Assembly: GCA_003996215.1 (NCBI GenBank)
Contig: QJPP01001751.1
Coordinates: 124,001-188,000, forward strand
Source: Jaltomata sinuosa
Taxonomy: Eukaryota > Streptophyta > Magnoliopsida > Solanales > Solanaceae
Length of the DNA: 64,000 nucleotides
Reading direction: 5' to 3'
Part shown: in pieces, positions 1 through 11,976 of the stretch
Layout of the letters: the number at the start of each line of letters is the position of its first letter
How positions within the stretch are numbered: the first letter of the stretch is position 1
Notes under the pieces: generated by a model
Told to the model about the DNA's origin: nothing
The model's input: the letters and a program-made list of their open reading frames with translations, nothing else
Database searches by the model: none
Made by a program: the position numbers and the translations under genes

Positions 1-467
1 TACTGTTTTAAGAGTGTGAAAGGCTTGCACACAAATGACGAATGTCCAGATTTTAACCAGCAAATCAAATTCAAATTTTCCTGTTCCATCAACGTATTTA
101 AAAAATTATCTTTTACCCCGTTCTATTCTGTCCTGCTCCGCCCCGTTTAGAAGCTCTCTTGCCCTGCCTAATTTAGAGTTTGCCCTGCCCCGCTTCACCC
201 CGCCCTGCCTCATTGCCATCCCTACGTAAGGCTAGTTTTTTTGTCCTTAGTGTGCAAAAGTACATCCCTTAAGCAATTTAGTACCATATAGTTGAAGTGT
301 AAATGATTCAAATTACCGAAAATACCCTTGAGGCTCTAGTAATAACTACAGTAGCTAGTGGCACATAAATTTTTTAAAAAAAAATCATGCAATCACTCAT
401 CCAGTCATCCTTAGGTATACATACCACAACCTCCAGGAGCTCTGTTTTGTAGTGTCAGATCCGTCCA
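1..467 (+). promoter_or_regulatory. 5' flank of the MATE gene, with C-rich tract
   Basis: No other gene is visible here. The stretch is AT-rich except for a run of CCCC/CCC blocks between about 118 and 215. No strong TATA box stands out; the AT-rich stretch near 361-385 is the only core-promoter-like composition. The transcription start is not determinable from sequence alone. Confidence 0.4.
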
Positions 468-3400
468 ATGGAAGAACACAGCTCTAAGCAATATGAACCT
501 CTTCTTTCACCAACAGCTGAAATCACAGGCGCTGATCATAATAATAATTATCTCATTAGATCACCACATACTTCTTTTGCTTCTTCCTTTGTTGCTGATG
601 CTGATGATATTCCACCCATCACTGGAATTCATGATTTCTTTAGAGAATTCACTATTGAATCTAAAAAGTTATGGTATCTTGCTGGTCCTGCTATTTTCAC
701 CTCAATTTGTCAGTACTCACTTGGTGCTGTCACTCAAACATTTGCTGGACATGTTGGGACACTTGAGCTCGCTGCCGTCTCTGTTGAAAATTCGGTCATC
801 GCCGGTTTCTCTTTTGGTATCATGGTACGTAATATATTATACACTTGTTAATTCTTTCTATTACTCAGTTGCAATTTGTTTGTTCTATTTTTCTTTTTAG
901 TTTTTCTCTTTTATCAATTCTTTAATTTTAATTTTTCACCTGGTATGTTTAACACCATATAATTAAAGGACATTTTTGTATATTTAATATATTTTTAATT
1001 TAATACCATAAAATTTAATTTTTTTATTTATTTTCTTAAATTTCATGTCAAGTTTTATAACAAGCAAATTGAAACATTGGGAGTAATTTAGACTATGCTC
1101 AAATCTTCTTCCTTTTTCTTTCTTTTTTCCCATTACATGGTTAATAAACTGGGCAAGAATATTGACTATGAAATTGAGACCTCATACGTATACTGCAATC
1201 GTTGTTATATTTCTTAGTTAATATTGGAATGTTTTGTTCATGTTTAAATTAAGTGTTGAAAAAGAAAGTTGCTTGAGAAGCAGACTGGCAGAGATTGAAT
1301 ATAAATTTCATGATCTCATTCTGGACCTCACAGAGTTTATCATGTTGTAAATGGGGAATTAGAATTTAAAGCTTATGAATTTTGGATTTTATCTTTTTAA
1401 GTTATTAGGTTTTAAGTTAATAATCTTTACACATTTAATGAATTTTCAAGATAAATCAAGAATAAATAGTTATCTCATTAATAAATAAAAATAAGAGATC
1501 TTTTCTTATTTTTAAGAGATTTCCAGCTTATGAATTTTGGATTTTATCTTTTTAAGTTATTAGGTTTTAAGTTAATAATTTTTACACATTTAATGAATTT
1601 TTAAGATAAATCAAGAATAAATAGTTATCTCATTAATAAATAAAAATAAGAGATCTTTTCTTATTTTTAAGAGATTTTCTCTCTATCTCTTTTGTGGGAT
1701 TCTTTGAGATTTCATTCATGAATTTATTACTTTGTATATCTTATTTGAATAAATGACTAAATTTTTGGGTTTTATAAATTGAAATAAAAAAATTGTCTTA
1801 CTATATTAAATCCTTGTTTTGTACTATATGCCCATCTAGTGTAGTAACTTGAAAATAACTTGAAAGGCAGAGATTGACTATAAATTCATCTCACTCTGGA
1901 CCTCACAATATTTATCATGTCAGGCACCCCATATTATGTTGCACTCACATAATCGAGATTTGAAGTTTATTAGTTTTAATTTTTTTTTTAAGTGACTGGA
2001 TTCATTCCTTCCGTTCACTTTTATTTGTCTAGTATTTCAAAAATAAATTCACTTTTAACATATCAAGAAAAGACAATTATTATTTTTCATGTTTTGTGCT
2101 CAACATTAATTATTTATTCCCAAAATCATTTTTCATGACCTAAGACTATACATCAATTAGTATGGGTATTATGGCAAAATACTCATATTAATTATTGTCT
2201 CTTAAGAAACGTCCAATGTTCAAAAATGGACAAGTAAAAATAAACGGAGGAAGCAATTTGTATATATTCAATGAATTTTTAAGATAAAAATAATATTTAA
2301 ATAAAAGTTACTAGATTCTGCCAAACTATAACGGACACTAGCTCTGCCCTTGATGTTGATCCATCATGTACCAGATATCCAATCCTCGATGTGCAGGGTG
2401 TTAAGTGTTGGATTTTTGTTGAAGAGTTATTTCTGGCGTTGAGAAATCTTTACCTCAGACCCATCCTTGTCTTGTCAAGCTTAAAGATCAAAAATATTTG
2501 TGTCCCACTTAATAATAACAATAATTGATATAATAAGGTCATGCAATTACATCAATGCAAAAATAAAAGGAACCTCAATATGCTGCAGAAATGGATAAAA
2601 ATTAAATTGGTAGTACAGATTTATTTTATCTCCTTTCTCCTGTGTACAAAACTTTAGTGTGACCCTACCCCAAACAAGTAATATCATGTCTGCCTCATCT
2701 CTCTAGCAACTCACAATAACCGTGAGTTAGAGTCACCACTTAATTAACATGTAATTCTATCTTTGACCATACCTTGCTTGGACAATTAATCAAATTAGTT
2801 TAACCATCGTACTCCGATTCCTGACATATAAAATGGAAGTTGGAGTATATTTTTGACATGATTGGAGAGAATTCAAGATTTTAAATTAGTGTACGTAATG
2901 TACTATTACCAATACTTTTTGTGGCAATAACAAGAATACAAGAACTATGTCTCATTCTCAAATAGTTTTGGACCGGCTATGTAAATTTTCATTTCTCCAT
3001 TTAAGTGTGAATTTAATACAAATATGTTCTTTTTCATTTTTTTTATCATTTAATTCAATTATAATGTAATGGTCACGCCAATGGTGGAGCAACAACCAAG
3101 GAAGGAGATTCAATTGAATCTCTTTCATTGAAAAATCATATTGTACAAATAGGGCAGAAGTTTTTTCTTTTTTGTTATATATATAAAAACTTGTGAATTT
3201 CTTTTGTTTAAATTTTTAACTCTGTCACTAACTATAGTATCCTCTCTGGCTGCCGAAAGCTACATTCGCTCTTAGTTCACATGGCACGTTATGCTATTTT
3301 CTTTTAAACTATATATGACCAAATTAATTTGAGTTTACCCCCTAAATCCATTTTCTCACATTTCCAGAGTTGAATTGCGCGTACGCTTCTTATAAAGCAA

Positions 3401-6400
3401 AATCATATGGGTATTTAGTATTTAATCTCAATCTTAAACGAATTAATATGGCAGAACAAGCATGTTGTTGGTTCAATTATTAATTTGAAATTTGAATCCT
3501 GTTATGTATGGCCGGACAGTTGGGAATGGGAAGTGCGCTAGAAACACTATGTGGACAAGCATTTGGAGCAGGACAAATAGACATGCTAGGAGTATACATG
3601 CAAAGGTCATGGGTTATACTCAATGCAACAGCAGTAATCCTGATGTTACTTTACATTTTCGCGGGGAAATTTCTGAGATTGATTGGACAAACAGAGGACA
3701 TATCAAGGGAAGCAGGAAAGATGGCTTTGTATATGATTCCTCAATTATTTGCATATGCCATGAATTTTCCAATAGCCAAGTTCTTGCAGGTACGTAATTA
3801 TTAAGGAGGCGAATTCACCATTTAAATTTAATATTTGTTGAAATTCGCCATATATATATATATGTGTGCGCGTCGTTCAAAAAATTACTTGATTGCAGGC
3901 ACAGAGTAAGATTATGGTGATGGCATGGATTGCAGCAATAGCTTTGGTTCTGCATACATTTTTCAGCTGGTTGTTTATGTTGAAGTTGGGATGGGGACTA
4001 GTCGGTGCGGCCGTGGTGCTGAACTCATCGTGGTGGTTCATAGTGGTGGCGCAAATGCTATATATATTTAGTGGGACTTGTGGACAAGCATGGTCAGGTT
4101 TCTCATGGAAGGCTTTCCTTAATCTATGGGGCTTTGTTAGGTTATCTCTTGCCTCTGCTGTCATGCTATGGTTAGTAATATATTCATTTTCTCTGTTTTT
4201 GTTGTGCTTTTTTCGTTTTATTACATTTTGAAAAGGATTTCTCCTTTATTTTATCTCACAGTGTAATTTTTTTTTATATTATGAGTATAATCTGATATAA
4301 CGTAAAATGCTACCTATTGTGTTCTATAAAATACCCTTCTAAAAGAGAAGTTTACTCTTCCATATATATGTAGTTGATAGATATGTAATATTAAGACACA
4401 TATTTGTAGCTAGTGAGAGCGATATTTTAACTTTATCTTTGAGATCTTATGTTTTTTTTTGTAATTGATATGATCTTGGAGAATAACAAGCAATTAAGAA
4501 CGAAATCAATCTACCTTCATTTTCTTTATTTTATTTTAATCTTTCTCTTACACAAAAAACACACGATCCTCCGACACATGGTGCGCCATAAGGATAAGGT
4601 CACCATTAACATGTTATAATAATATACTAAGAAGAGCTCATCATTTATGAAACATAATAGCAGTACCTTTTAGACTTTTTTGGTCTAAGTTTTTAACTAT
4701 AATTTAATGAAAATATAGTCTTTATCTTTTTTATAATTTGTGGTCCTTTAAGTTTCTGATCATAATCTAATAATTAATAAATCTGTATGCAGTTTAGAGA
4801 CTTGGTATTTTATGGCGTTGGTCCTCTTCGCTGGTTATTTAAAGAACGCAGAAGTCGCTGTTGATGCCTTGTCTATTTGGTGAGTGCACCCAAAATCACT
4901 TGATGCTTCTTGTCTGGTCATATTAAAATGTTGAGCCCTTTATAATATTATCTATTCATTACCATTATATTGTTATTTGTCATCATATACTATATATTTT
5001 TTCTTTCCTATTGTTTATACTGTACTATTCTATTTTGGTGCCTAGATTAGACGACAAATTAAAGCGGAATTAGGGTGGGTTGACTAACTATTGTTTGACA
5101 GTCCCACTCCCACACTTGTCCTTTTCTTTGGAGTTGGTGTTAAGTAATTAGAGATAAAGATCTAATAATACTTTCTCCGTCCATCTTTACTTGTCCACTA
5201 TATTTTAATAGATTTTCAATAATACTTGTTCAATTTATAAAATCAAGAAATAATTTAACACTTAGTTTCTAATTTGCTCTTATCATTAATTATAATTAAT
5301 TATAGTTATTTTCCTATTATATTTTTTAATATATTATATTCAAAGGGTGATATGATAAAATTATCTTTCTATTTATAGTTTTTTAAGTAGTGTACAGGTC
5401 AATAGTGAACAAATAAAATTGGACGGGAGAGTAAGTAATACCCTACCTGTTTGAGAAATTTAATTGGTACTCCCTCCATCCCATATTAGTTGCACACTTT
5501 CCTTTCTACATGCATATCAAAAAATCATAAATAAGAAGATTGTTTACTAATTTACCTTTTAAATTTTTTTTTGAAACTTTACAAACAAATGTGAACACTT
5601 TCAAAAAGAATTAATTACAAGAGTATAATATAGAAAAAATTTAATTAATGCTTTCTTTATTTAGTAAAGTAATCAACTAATATGAGACAACAATTTTTAA
5701 TATAGTGAACAACTAATATGAGACAAAAGGAGTACTCTCTTTTCATTTTATTTGGCCTTCATATTATAAATAGATGTTTAATTTTACTTGTGTATTTTAG
5801 TAAATCAAGAAAATTTTATTATTAATTTTAATACTGTCTTTAGTATTAAATAATTATATAAAATAGTAATAATTAAAATTAAAATTTCAAAGTATTATTA
5901 TTAAAATTAATTTAGTAAAACATGCTCTAATTATAATTAAAGAAATGTGTCAGCAAGCGGAGGGGGAGGGGAGTAATTATTTGCCAGAGAATTACTCCAA
6001 TAATAAATGTCATTTTCAGCAGTCTGCCTTTTACTGCTAACGTTAAGAGGAAAAAACAAACTTTGATACGGCAGAGAGAAGAAGTGTAATCCACCAACAC
6101 CTAGTTTTTATAACTTGTATATACCAATCATTTAGATGAAAATTAATTTTAAATGTCAATATCCAGAGGTTATTGCTCAAGTACTTGCATCAATTAATTG
6201 TTACAATTACTATACTCCTAGAAGTAATAATTGGACAAACTCAAAAAACAAATCAACTTTTTAAAATAACAGCTTATTGCTTGGCATGATACCAATAATT
6301 TATTTTGGATGCAAGAACAGATCACTATTGACACTTCAATATTTTGTAATCTAGGACTAGTAACTAGTAAGGTTTTACTATAAAATTTTATTTACACCCC

Positions 6401-9400
6401 CATTTCTAGTTAACTTGATGCATTTTTATGTGAATCTTTTTACTTCTAAAGTTAAATTAATTAATATGATGTAAATATAGGATAATAGGTAAGAAGTATT
6501 CACATAATTTGTCCTTTTCACTATGTTTCACTCTCTTGCTTCTGTTCTCCCTTCCACTAGGCTTTAGTATCAATTTCAAATATAAGTAGCTAAATTTATT
6601 TGAGAGAGAATGTTTCAGATATTTCTGAAAAATTAAAGAATAAAACAGTTAGTGGACCAAAAAGTAAGAGAGTAAATTTATCTTTAATGACATGCATATG
6701 CATTGAGCCTGCCATTAGCTCTAATAAGTACTAAGACTTAATAAATAATCGATCTCTAAATTTATCAGGATATTCCATTTAAACATTCAATCAAGTTTTA
6801 ATTAAACATCTCAATTTCTAATAAAAATGTTCCAATTAGATGATTGTTTCAATTTTTTTGTATGTATTCTCATTTGCTTATTAGATAATTAAATTAATCA
6901 TATAAAATATGTTATTTTCTTTAATTATATGCATTCAGCTCTATAGCTATAAAATTCCAGACATTTTCTACTGGAGGTTGATGCGTAAGGAGATGACATA
7001 TTTTATGTGGTTAACTTAACTATCTAATATATGAATGAAAACACACGCAAAAGTTTTTCAAAATTTGAATAGTAAGTGTCTAATTAAAATATTTTATTAA
7101 GAATTAAAGTATTTAATTAAAATATGACTTAGTTCGAGTGCTCAAATAAAATATCTTAACAAAATTAAAGGGTCGACTAAGTATTAAGCCAATAAGTAAT
7201 GATATGTGAATGATTCTCAGAGACGAGATGCAACTTTTTTACCGGCCACTCCTCTATTTCAATTTACGTGAAGATATTTAATTAGGCATGAAGTTTAAGA
7301 ATAAAAAGAAATATTTTGAAATTTGTGGTCTTAAATAAGCTATAAATATTTGTGTGACGATAAATTATTTCATTAAGGCTAAAATAAAAAGTTTAAACTT
7401 AACTGTTACTAAATTTAGAAAGATATAATTAACGTAAAATCCTCTTAACTAAAAAGAAAAGAATGTCACATAAATTGATACGGGAGGAAGTATTTTTCTT
7501 TGTGATTTTTTCTTTTGGGATGGGCTTTGTTTTGTGGGCAGGGCGGCTCAACCCCAGAGCTTTCAAAATCCTTGCTTTAGGCCCCTCCAAAAGTTTTGAG
7601 TTTATTTAAATAATTACTTACATATTGAATACAAGTAAATATTTTCAAACATATGTTGTTAACTTGTCACCGTTGATTAATCACATTGTTTCAATAGAGT
7701 TCAAATAAAAAGATACTGCATACTTATCAATAGAAAGAAATTAACTATGAATTTTGTTAAATAAGGTCAAGCTCGTCTCCTCTTGTTTGTTGGGAGGGGC
7801 TTCTAGTTCATATTTTTCTAAAGAGTTAATTAGGAGTTGTGGAATTGCAGCATGAACATACTGGGATGGGCAGTGATGGTAGCTATTGGATGGAATGCAG
7901 CTATAAGGTTTGTCAAAATTCCAAAATACTATAATGAATTAGTAGCAAGATAATAACACTCCCTTCATTTCAATTTGTTTGACCTATTTTGACTTGGCAC
8001 GGAGTTTAAGAAAGTAAAGAAGACTTTTGAATCTTGTGATTTTAAATTAAAGATATGTCAAATGTACCAAAATGTCATTTAATCTTATAGTCTTAAACAT
8101 GTCATGTGGAAAGTTAAAATTAAAGAGCTGCTAAAAAAGGAAAGAGAGATTCTTTTTGAAATGAACTAAAAAGAAAAGTAAGTCAAACAAATTGAAACGG
8201 GGGAGTACTAGTTAATTCTGTTATACATCTTTGATCTTACATGAGAGAAACATGTTCAGCGTGCGAGTGTCAAATGAACTCGGGGCAGCTCATCCAAGAA
8301 CGGCCAAATTTTCAGTGGTAGTTGTTGTGTTCTCTTCATTCTTGATCGGCCTTCTCTTATCAATCGTTCTACTCATATTTCGAAGGCAATATCCTAGCTT
8401 ATTCGCTGAGAATGAATCAGTGAAGCGTCTTGTTTATGAGTTGACACCATTACTAGCATTTTGCACAGTGGTTAACAATATTCAACCAGCTCTATCTGGT
8501 GTGGCTATTGGAGCTGGATGGCAAGCTTTGGTTGCTTATGTCAATATTGCTTGTTACTATTTGTTTGGTATTCCATTGGGTTTAATTCTTGGATATAAGC
8601 TCAACATGGGTGTACAAGTAAGTCTCTCATTTATATACTGTCTTTTTTCTCCCTATTGAGTACTACTCATATTATTTAATGAGAAAAGACATCAAAATCA
8701 CCCTAAATTATACCTGAAAATTCAAAGACATATTTAAACTATCAAAGTGACCTAATACACACATATACATATTAGAAGTGATTTAACACCACCCTGAAAT
8801 ATATAATACCACTCTCACTGAATGTGGTGTTTTACATTCGCCCACCACATCAACACCATGTCAGAAATTTTATAAATTTTATTTTTATATCCTTTTCCTT
8901 TTCATTTCTTTTGTTAGTTATATTTTACACTAATTAATCATTAAAATCCTTCAATAATATCTTCTACATCACTAAATCACCCCACCCACTCCATCCCTCA
9001 TCTCGTCGGAAACACCATAACTGCTGCGCCGCCACCACCATACCTATTATTTGCTCTTTACCACCTTCAATTTCTTCTTCTTCATCACCCACCACCAAAT
9101 ATCAACACCACTATTAATCATTATCAATTTATTCTTCTTTACCACCTTCAATTTCATCTTCTTTGTCATTCACCACTAGCAAACCCATCATCAAATATCA
9201 ACACACTTATTTTTTCTTAAAACCTTATATATTGTTTTCATTTAGATCAATTTTTGGGTTTTTTTCTTATTAGAGTTTCATAAAGTGAGAGGAATTAGAC
9301 TAGAAAATCGATTATTAAATTGGTGAAAGTTTCAAATTTATCATTAATATAATAGTTTATTTTTAATTTTGATGCTAATTTGTGAGATTTTGATAGAAAA

Positions 9401-10766
9401 AAAAGAAAAGATCTGGAAAAAAAGAAGACAAATAAAGTACTCCATTGAGTTTGCCAAAAAAATTCTCGATAAGAATTGTTGAAAAACTTAAATATTTTGG
9501 ATGAAATATCATTTCTCCGCCCAAAAAGCATTTTTTTCTTAACTTGTGATTTGGTTATTGTGTTTAATTTGTGTTGATTTTTTTTTTAATGAAGTGGATG
9601 TAAGATTTTTCTTGAAAAATAAGAATAAAGATAAGATTTGTAATGATGAAAGTTTGATTTTGAGAGAAAAGAGGTGAAAGAGATGAAGTTTTCTCTAAAA
9701 GTGTTGAGTTGATGTTCATGGTGGAAATGATGTTGTTAGGTATTGTAGAGAAAGAGAAAGGGAAAGTGATGAAGATAGAGTGAAGAAAGAATAAATAAAA
9801 AATAAAAAAGTGTGAAAATAAAAAAATAATAGAAATAAATAAATAAATTGTAAAAAACACGCTTTGTTTTATTTATTTTTATTTTTTGTGCTACATTAAC
9901 TTGTAGGGTAGTCCGGTAGTGTTAAATACATTTTTAATATGTATAGGTGTGTGTTAAATCACTTCAATAGTTTAGGTGTGTCTTCAACTTTTCAAATATA
10001 ATTTAGGGTGTATTTGATGTCTTTTCTTATTATTTAATCTATAATTAATGTTCATGAATGTCTGCAGGGTATTTGGTATGGAATGGTTACCGGGACTGTG
10101 ATTCAAACATTCGCCCTGTTTTGGATAGTTTACAAAACCAACTGGAACAAAGAGGTAACTTGAAAAAAAATGTTTTATAACAATTTTTGCACTATCAAGG
10201 AAAGTAGTTACACGTAATATTCATAGTAAGTTGGATTAAATAACATAAAATACTAGACAAGTAACCTATTCAGAGGCGGATCCAGAATTTTCACTGAGGA
10301 GTTCAAAATTATACCGAAGGGGGTTCCGATGAACCCCTGGCCAAAGGGTGGCTCCGTCACTGAACCTACTACGATAGATTAAAATAAAATGAACTAATAA
10401 CACAAAAAGAAAACTGTTAATGTATATAAATAAAATCATTCTTCCCTCGTAATTCAGTTGTCTCAGTTCTCGCTCCTCCCCCTCTCCCCAAACTCAAAAA
10501 GAAATTGTCTTAGTTTGATTTACAAAAGAATGAGATATATCAGAACTTCAGCCATATGAAACTTTAAACAATTTGTTTGGTACCATCGCATTTCTGTCTA
10601 CTATTTGGGCTTAATTCCTATATACATATTGGGCTTCACTATCTATCCAAAGATTTGTAACAGAATGAGTTTTGTTCTATGAAAACTGCAGGCTTCTATT
10701 GCAGCAGAGAGGATAAAAATGTGGGGAGGAGAACCAGATGGTAAATCAAATGATGTGGAGAAATAA
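468..10766 (+). CDS. MATE efflux transporter, DETOXIFICATION type (8 exons)
   Basis: Multidrug and toxic compound extrusion family: membrane carriers (usually 12 helices) at the plasma membrane or tonoplast that export metabolites, xenobiotics or, in some members, anions. I assembled the exons by eye: 468-824, 3520-3789, 3899-4170, 4793-4879, 7851-7907, 8260-8617, 10068-10154, 10692-10766. All introns are GT-AG, and the joined frame stays open for 520 codons to TAA, close to the family's usual 480-520. An acidic, Ser-rich cytosolic N-terminus (1-60) precedes hydrophobic segments from about 68. The conserved ALETLCGQAFGAG block is at 125-137. The helix-7 glutamate (LCLETWYF, E302) is encoded at the start of exon 4. 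Helix 10 has VVNNIQPALSG (about 419-429), as in the Arabidopsis DTX33-35 group, which I judge the closest clade. That group includes flavonoid-related and vacuolar chloride-transporting members; the substrate here is unknown. The start is the first in-frame ATG and gives the expected N-terminus. Introns 1, 4 and 6 are long (1.4-3.0 kb) and filled with transposon debris, but the exons are intact. Confidence 0.93.
1371..1680. repeat. 155-bp tandem duplication in MATE intron 1
   Basis: Two adjacent near-identical copies, 1371-1525 and 1526-1680. Each begins GCTTATGAATTTTGGATTTT and ends in TTTTTAAGAGATTT. They differ by only a few substitutions, so the duplication looks recent relative to the surrounding transposon remnants. 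Confidence 0.9.
2004..2255. mobile_element. Stowaway-like MITE in MATE intron 1
   Basis: Imperfect terminal inverted repeats: the left end reads CCTTCCGTTCACTTTTATTT and the right end, reversed, reads CTTCCTCCGTTTATTTTTAC. This is the CTCCCTCCGT-type end of Tc1/Mariner-derived Stowaway elements. It is about 250 bp and non-coding. Exact ends are approximate because the TA target site is ambiguous in AT-rich sequence. Confidence 0.7.
5169..5433. mobile_element. Stowaway-like MITE in MATE intron 4
   Basis: The left end TACTTTCTCCGTCCATCTTT pairs with the right end, reversed TACTCTCCCGTCCAATTTTA. Both continue into TTGTCCACTAT/TTGTTCACTAT. About 265 bp, TA-flanked, non-coding. Confidence 0.8.
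5468..5735. mobile_element. Stowaway-like MITE in MATE intron 4 (second)
   Basis: The left end TACTCCCTCCATCCCATATT pairs with the right end, reversed TACTCCTTTTGTCTCATATT. It lies only 34 bp after the previous MITE. At its right edge begins a further TACTCTCTTTTCATTTTATT end (5732 onward) that lacks a recognisable partner, so a third, truncated copy probably abuts it. Confidence 0.78.
7246..7492. mobile_element. Stowaway-like MITE in MATE intron 4 (third)
   Basis: The left end ACTCCTCTATTTCAATTTAC pairs with the right end, reversed TACTTCCTCCCGTATCAATT. About 247 bp and non-coding. Confidence 0.75.
7539..7785. mobile_element. hAT-like MITE in MATE intron 4
   Basis: Begins CAGGGCGGCTCAA and ends with the loosely complementary GCTCGTCTCCTCTTG. 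The flanking 8-mers tttgtggg (7531-7538) and tttgttgg (7786-7793) match at seven of eight positions, as expected for the 8-bp target duplication of hAT elements. The terminal repeats are weakly matched, so this call is tentative. Confidence 0.5.
7956..8208. mobile_element. Stowaway-like MITE filling most of MATE intron 5
   Basis: The left end CACTCCCTTCATTTCAATTT pairs with the right end, reversed TACTCCCCCGTTTCAATTTG. It occupies about 250 of the 352 bp of intron 5, ending about 50 bp before the acceptor of exon 6. It is closely similar in sequence to the MITE at 28015-28262. Confidence 0.82.
8681..10027. mobile_element. Long-TIR foldback element (Mutator-like MITE) in MATE intron 6
   Basis: Terminal inverted repeats of roughly 90 bp open with (G)AGAAAAGACATCAAA at both ends. 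They are flanked by identical 11-bp copies of TATTATTTAAT at 8670-8680 and 10028-10038. Long repeats plus a 9-11-bp target duplication fit a non-autonomous Mutator-like element. The interior is AT-rich with a CCACCACC/TTCTTC-rich stretch (about 8985-9200) and no transposase. It makes up nearly all of intron 6. Confidence 0.85.
10271..10362. mobile_element. 92-bp hAT-like MITE in MATE intron 7
   Basis: Begins CAGAGGCGGATCCA and ends TGGCTCCGTCACTG, which are inverted copies apart from a couple of changes. Flanking 8-mers AACCTATT (10263-10270) and AACCTACT (10363-10370) form a one-mismatch target duplication. This short element type is common in Solanaceae introns and flanks. Confidence 0.8.
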
Positions 10767-10980
10767 ATTTTGACTTGGAGTTATTGTATTAAGTCCATCA
10801 AATTTTAGAAATTTGGATTGCTTTTGCATTGTTCCATGTAACGTTGCTCAGTAATATTGAGCAGTGTAGGTACTTTTTGCCAAAATTATTCTTATTTCTG
10901 AAGCAGGAAATTAAAGCACTTATTCTAGAATTAGTATATAAAAAAAATTATTTTTTTACTAATCAGGATGATACTTTGAA

Positions 10981-11967
10981 GGCAAAATGATCTAGTGGAC
11001 CTTTGTATTTGTCCGAGTTTGTAACGTAAACACTTTTATTTAGCCCTTTATCATCTGAACTCATCAACCCATCAAAACACAATAGATCGATCCCTTTTTT
11101 GATATGGCATGCTATGTAGCATAATGAAGGAACGTGTGACACATAAAAAAAAGGAGCGTGAGATCTTGTAAAAATGGCCCAACAGTTAAATTAGGGCTTA
11201 TAGTAGCCATTTTCTTCCCCATTTGTTTCCAACACCATTGTTGGACAAATTTGAGCTTTTTTTTGCCGCCTTCTCCATCTTCTCTCTCTCTCCAAATTTG
11301 TTCTCCATTAATTTTTTTTTGTTGTCATTATACTCCTCTCTTTTTCGTGCATTTTCAATTCAATGTTAACCCCATTTTTTATCGTATTTTTTTTCATCAT
11401 GACCATTTGTGCCATTGAAGACATAACACTACTACATATACATCTTACACTAGCATTAGACATGAAATAAAGCTGACCCAAAAAATTTCAACAAAAACAG
11501 TGTTAATCAAGTAAAACCCTAAAATCATAAAAACGACACAATAACTCAAACAAAAACCAACAAATAAACACGAACATGGAATAATTAGGACAATAATTAA
11601 GATAAACTTACATAGATAGCTTCAATTACGCCTTAAAACAACAAAAACAATCGAAGATTTAAGTGAAAATGAAAGGGAAAGTGGAAAAGTGTAAGTACGG
11701 GTGTCTAGATGAAAAAACAAGAATGAGAAAATGAAAAGGATTCTGAAGTTTTTAACTCTATTCCACGTAATTTTCTACGTGTTATTTAGGAATTAATTTT
11801 TTAATTACGTGTTAGTGTTTGTGCTACACGCTCAAGTAAGTAGTCCAAAAAAAGAGTTTAAAATCTTATGTTTTAATGAGTTGAGGGGTTCAAATGACAA
11901 AGGGCTAAGTAGAGATGTCCACATTACAAATTCGAACAAGTACAAGGGTCCATTATATCATTTTGCC
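10981..11967. mobile_element. Long-TIR foldback element (Mutator-like MITE) 3' of the MATE gene
   Basis: Inverted repeats of about 110 bp begin GGCAAAATGAT at both ends. They are flanked by perfect 9-bp copies of TACTTTGAA (10972-10980 and 11968-11976), the usual Mutator target-duplication length. No transposase is encoded. An open frame at 11158-11418 inside it is low-complexity and not taken as a gene. The element begins 214 bp after the MATE stop codon, so the gene's polyadenylation region must lie before or within it. Confidence 0.88.
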
Positions 11968-11976
11968 TACTTTGAA

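Noticed and set aside
9295..9860. Minus-strand frames in MATE intron 6
   Set aside because: AT-rich interior of a foldback element with Phe/Ile/Ser-rich translations; no transposase motif.
11158..11418. 86-residue open frame
   Set aside because: Lies inside a foldback element, T- and C-rich, no recognisable domain.
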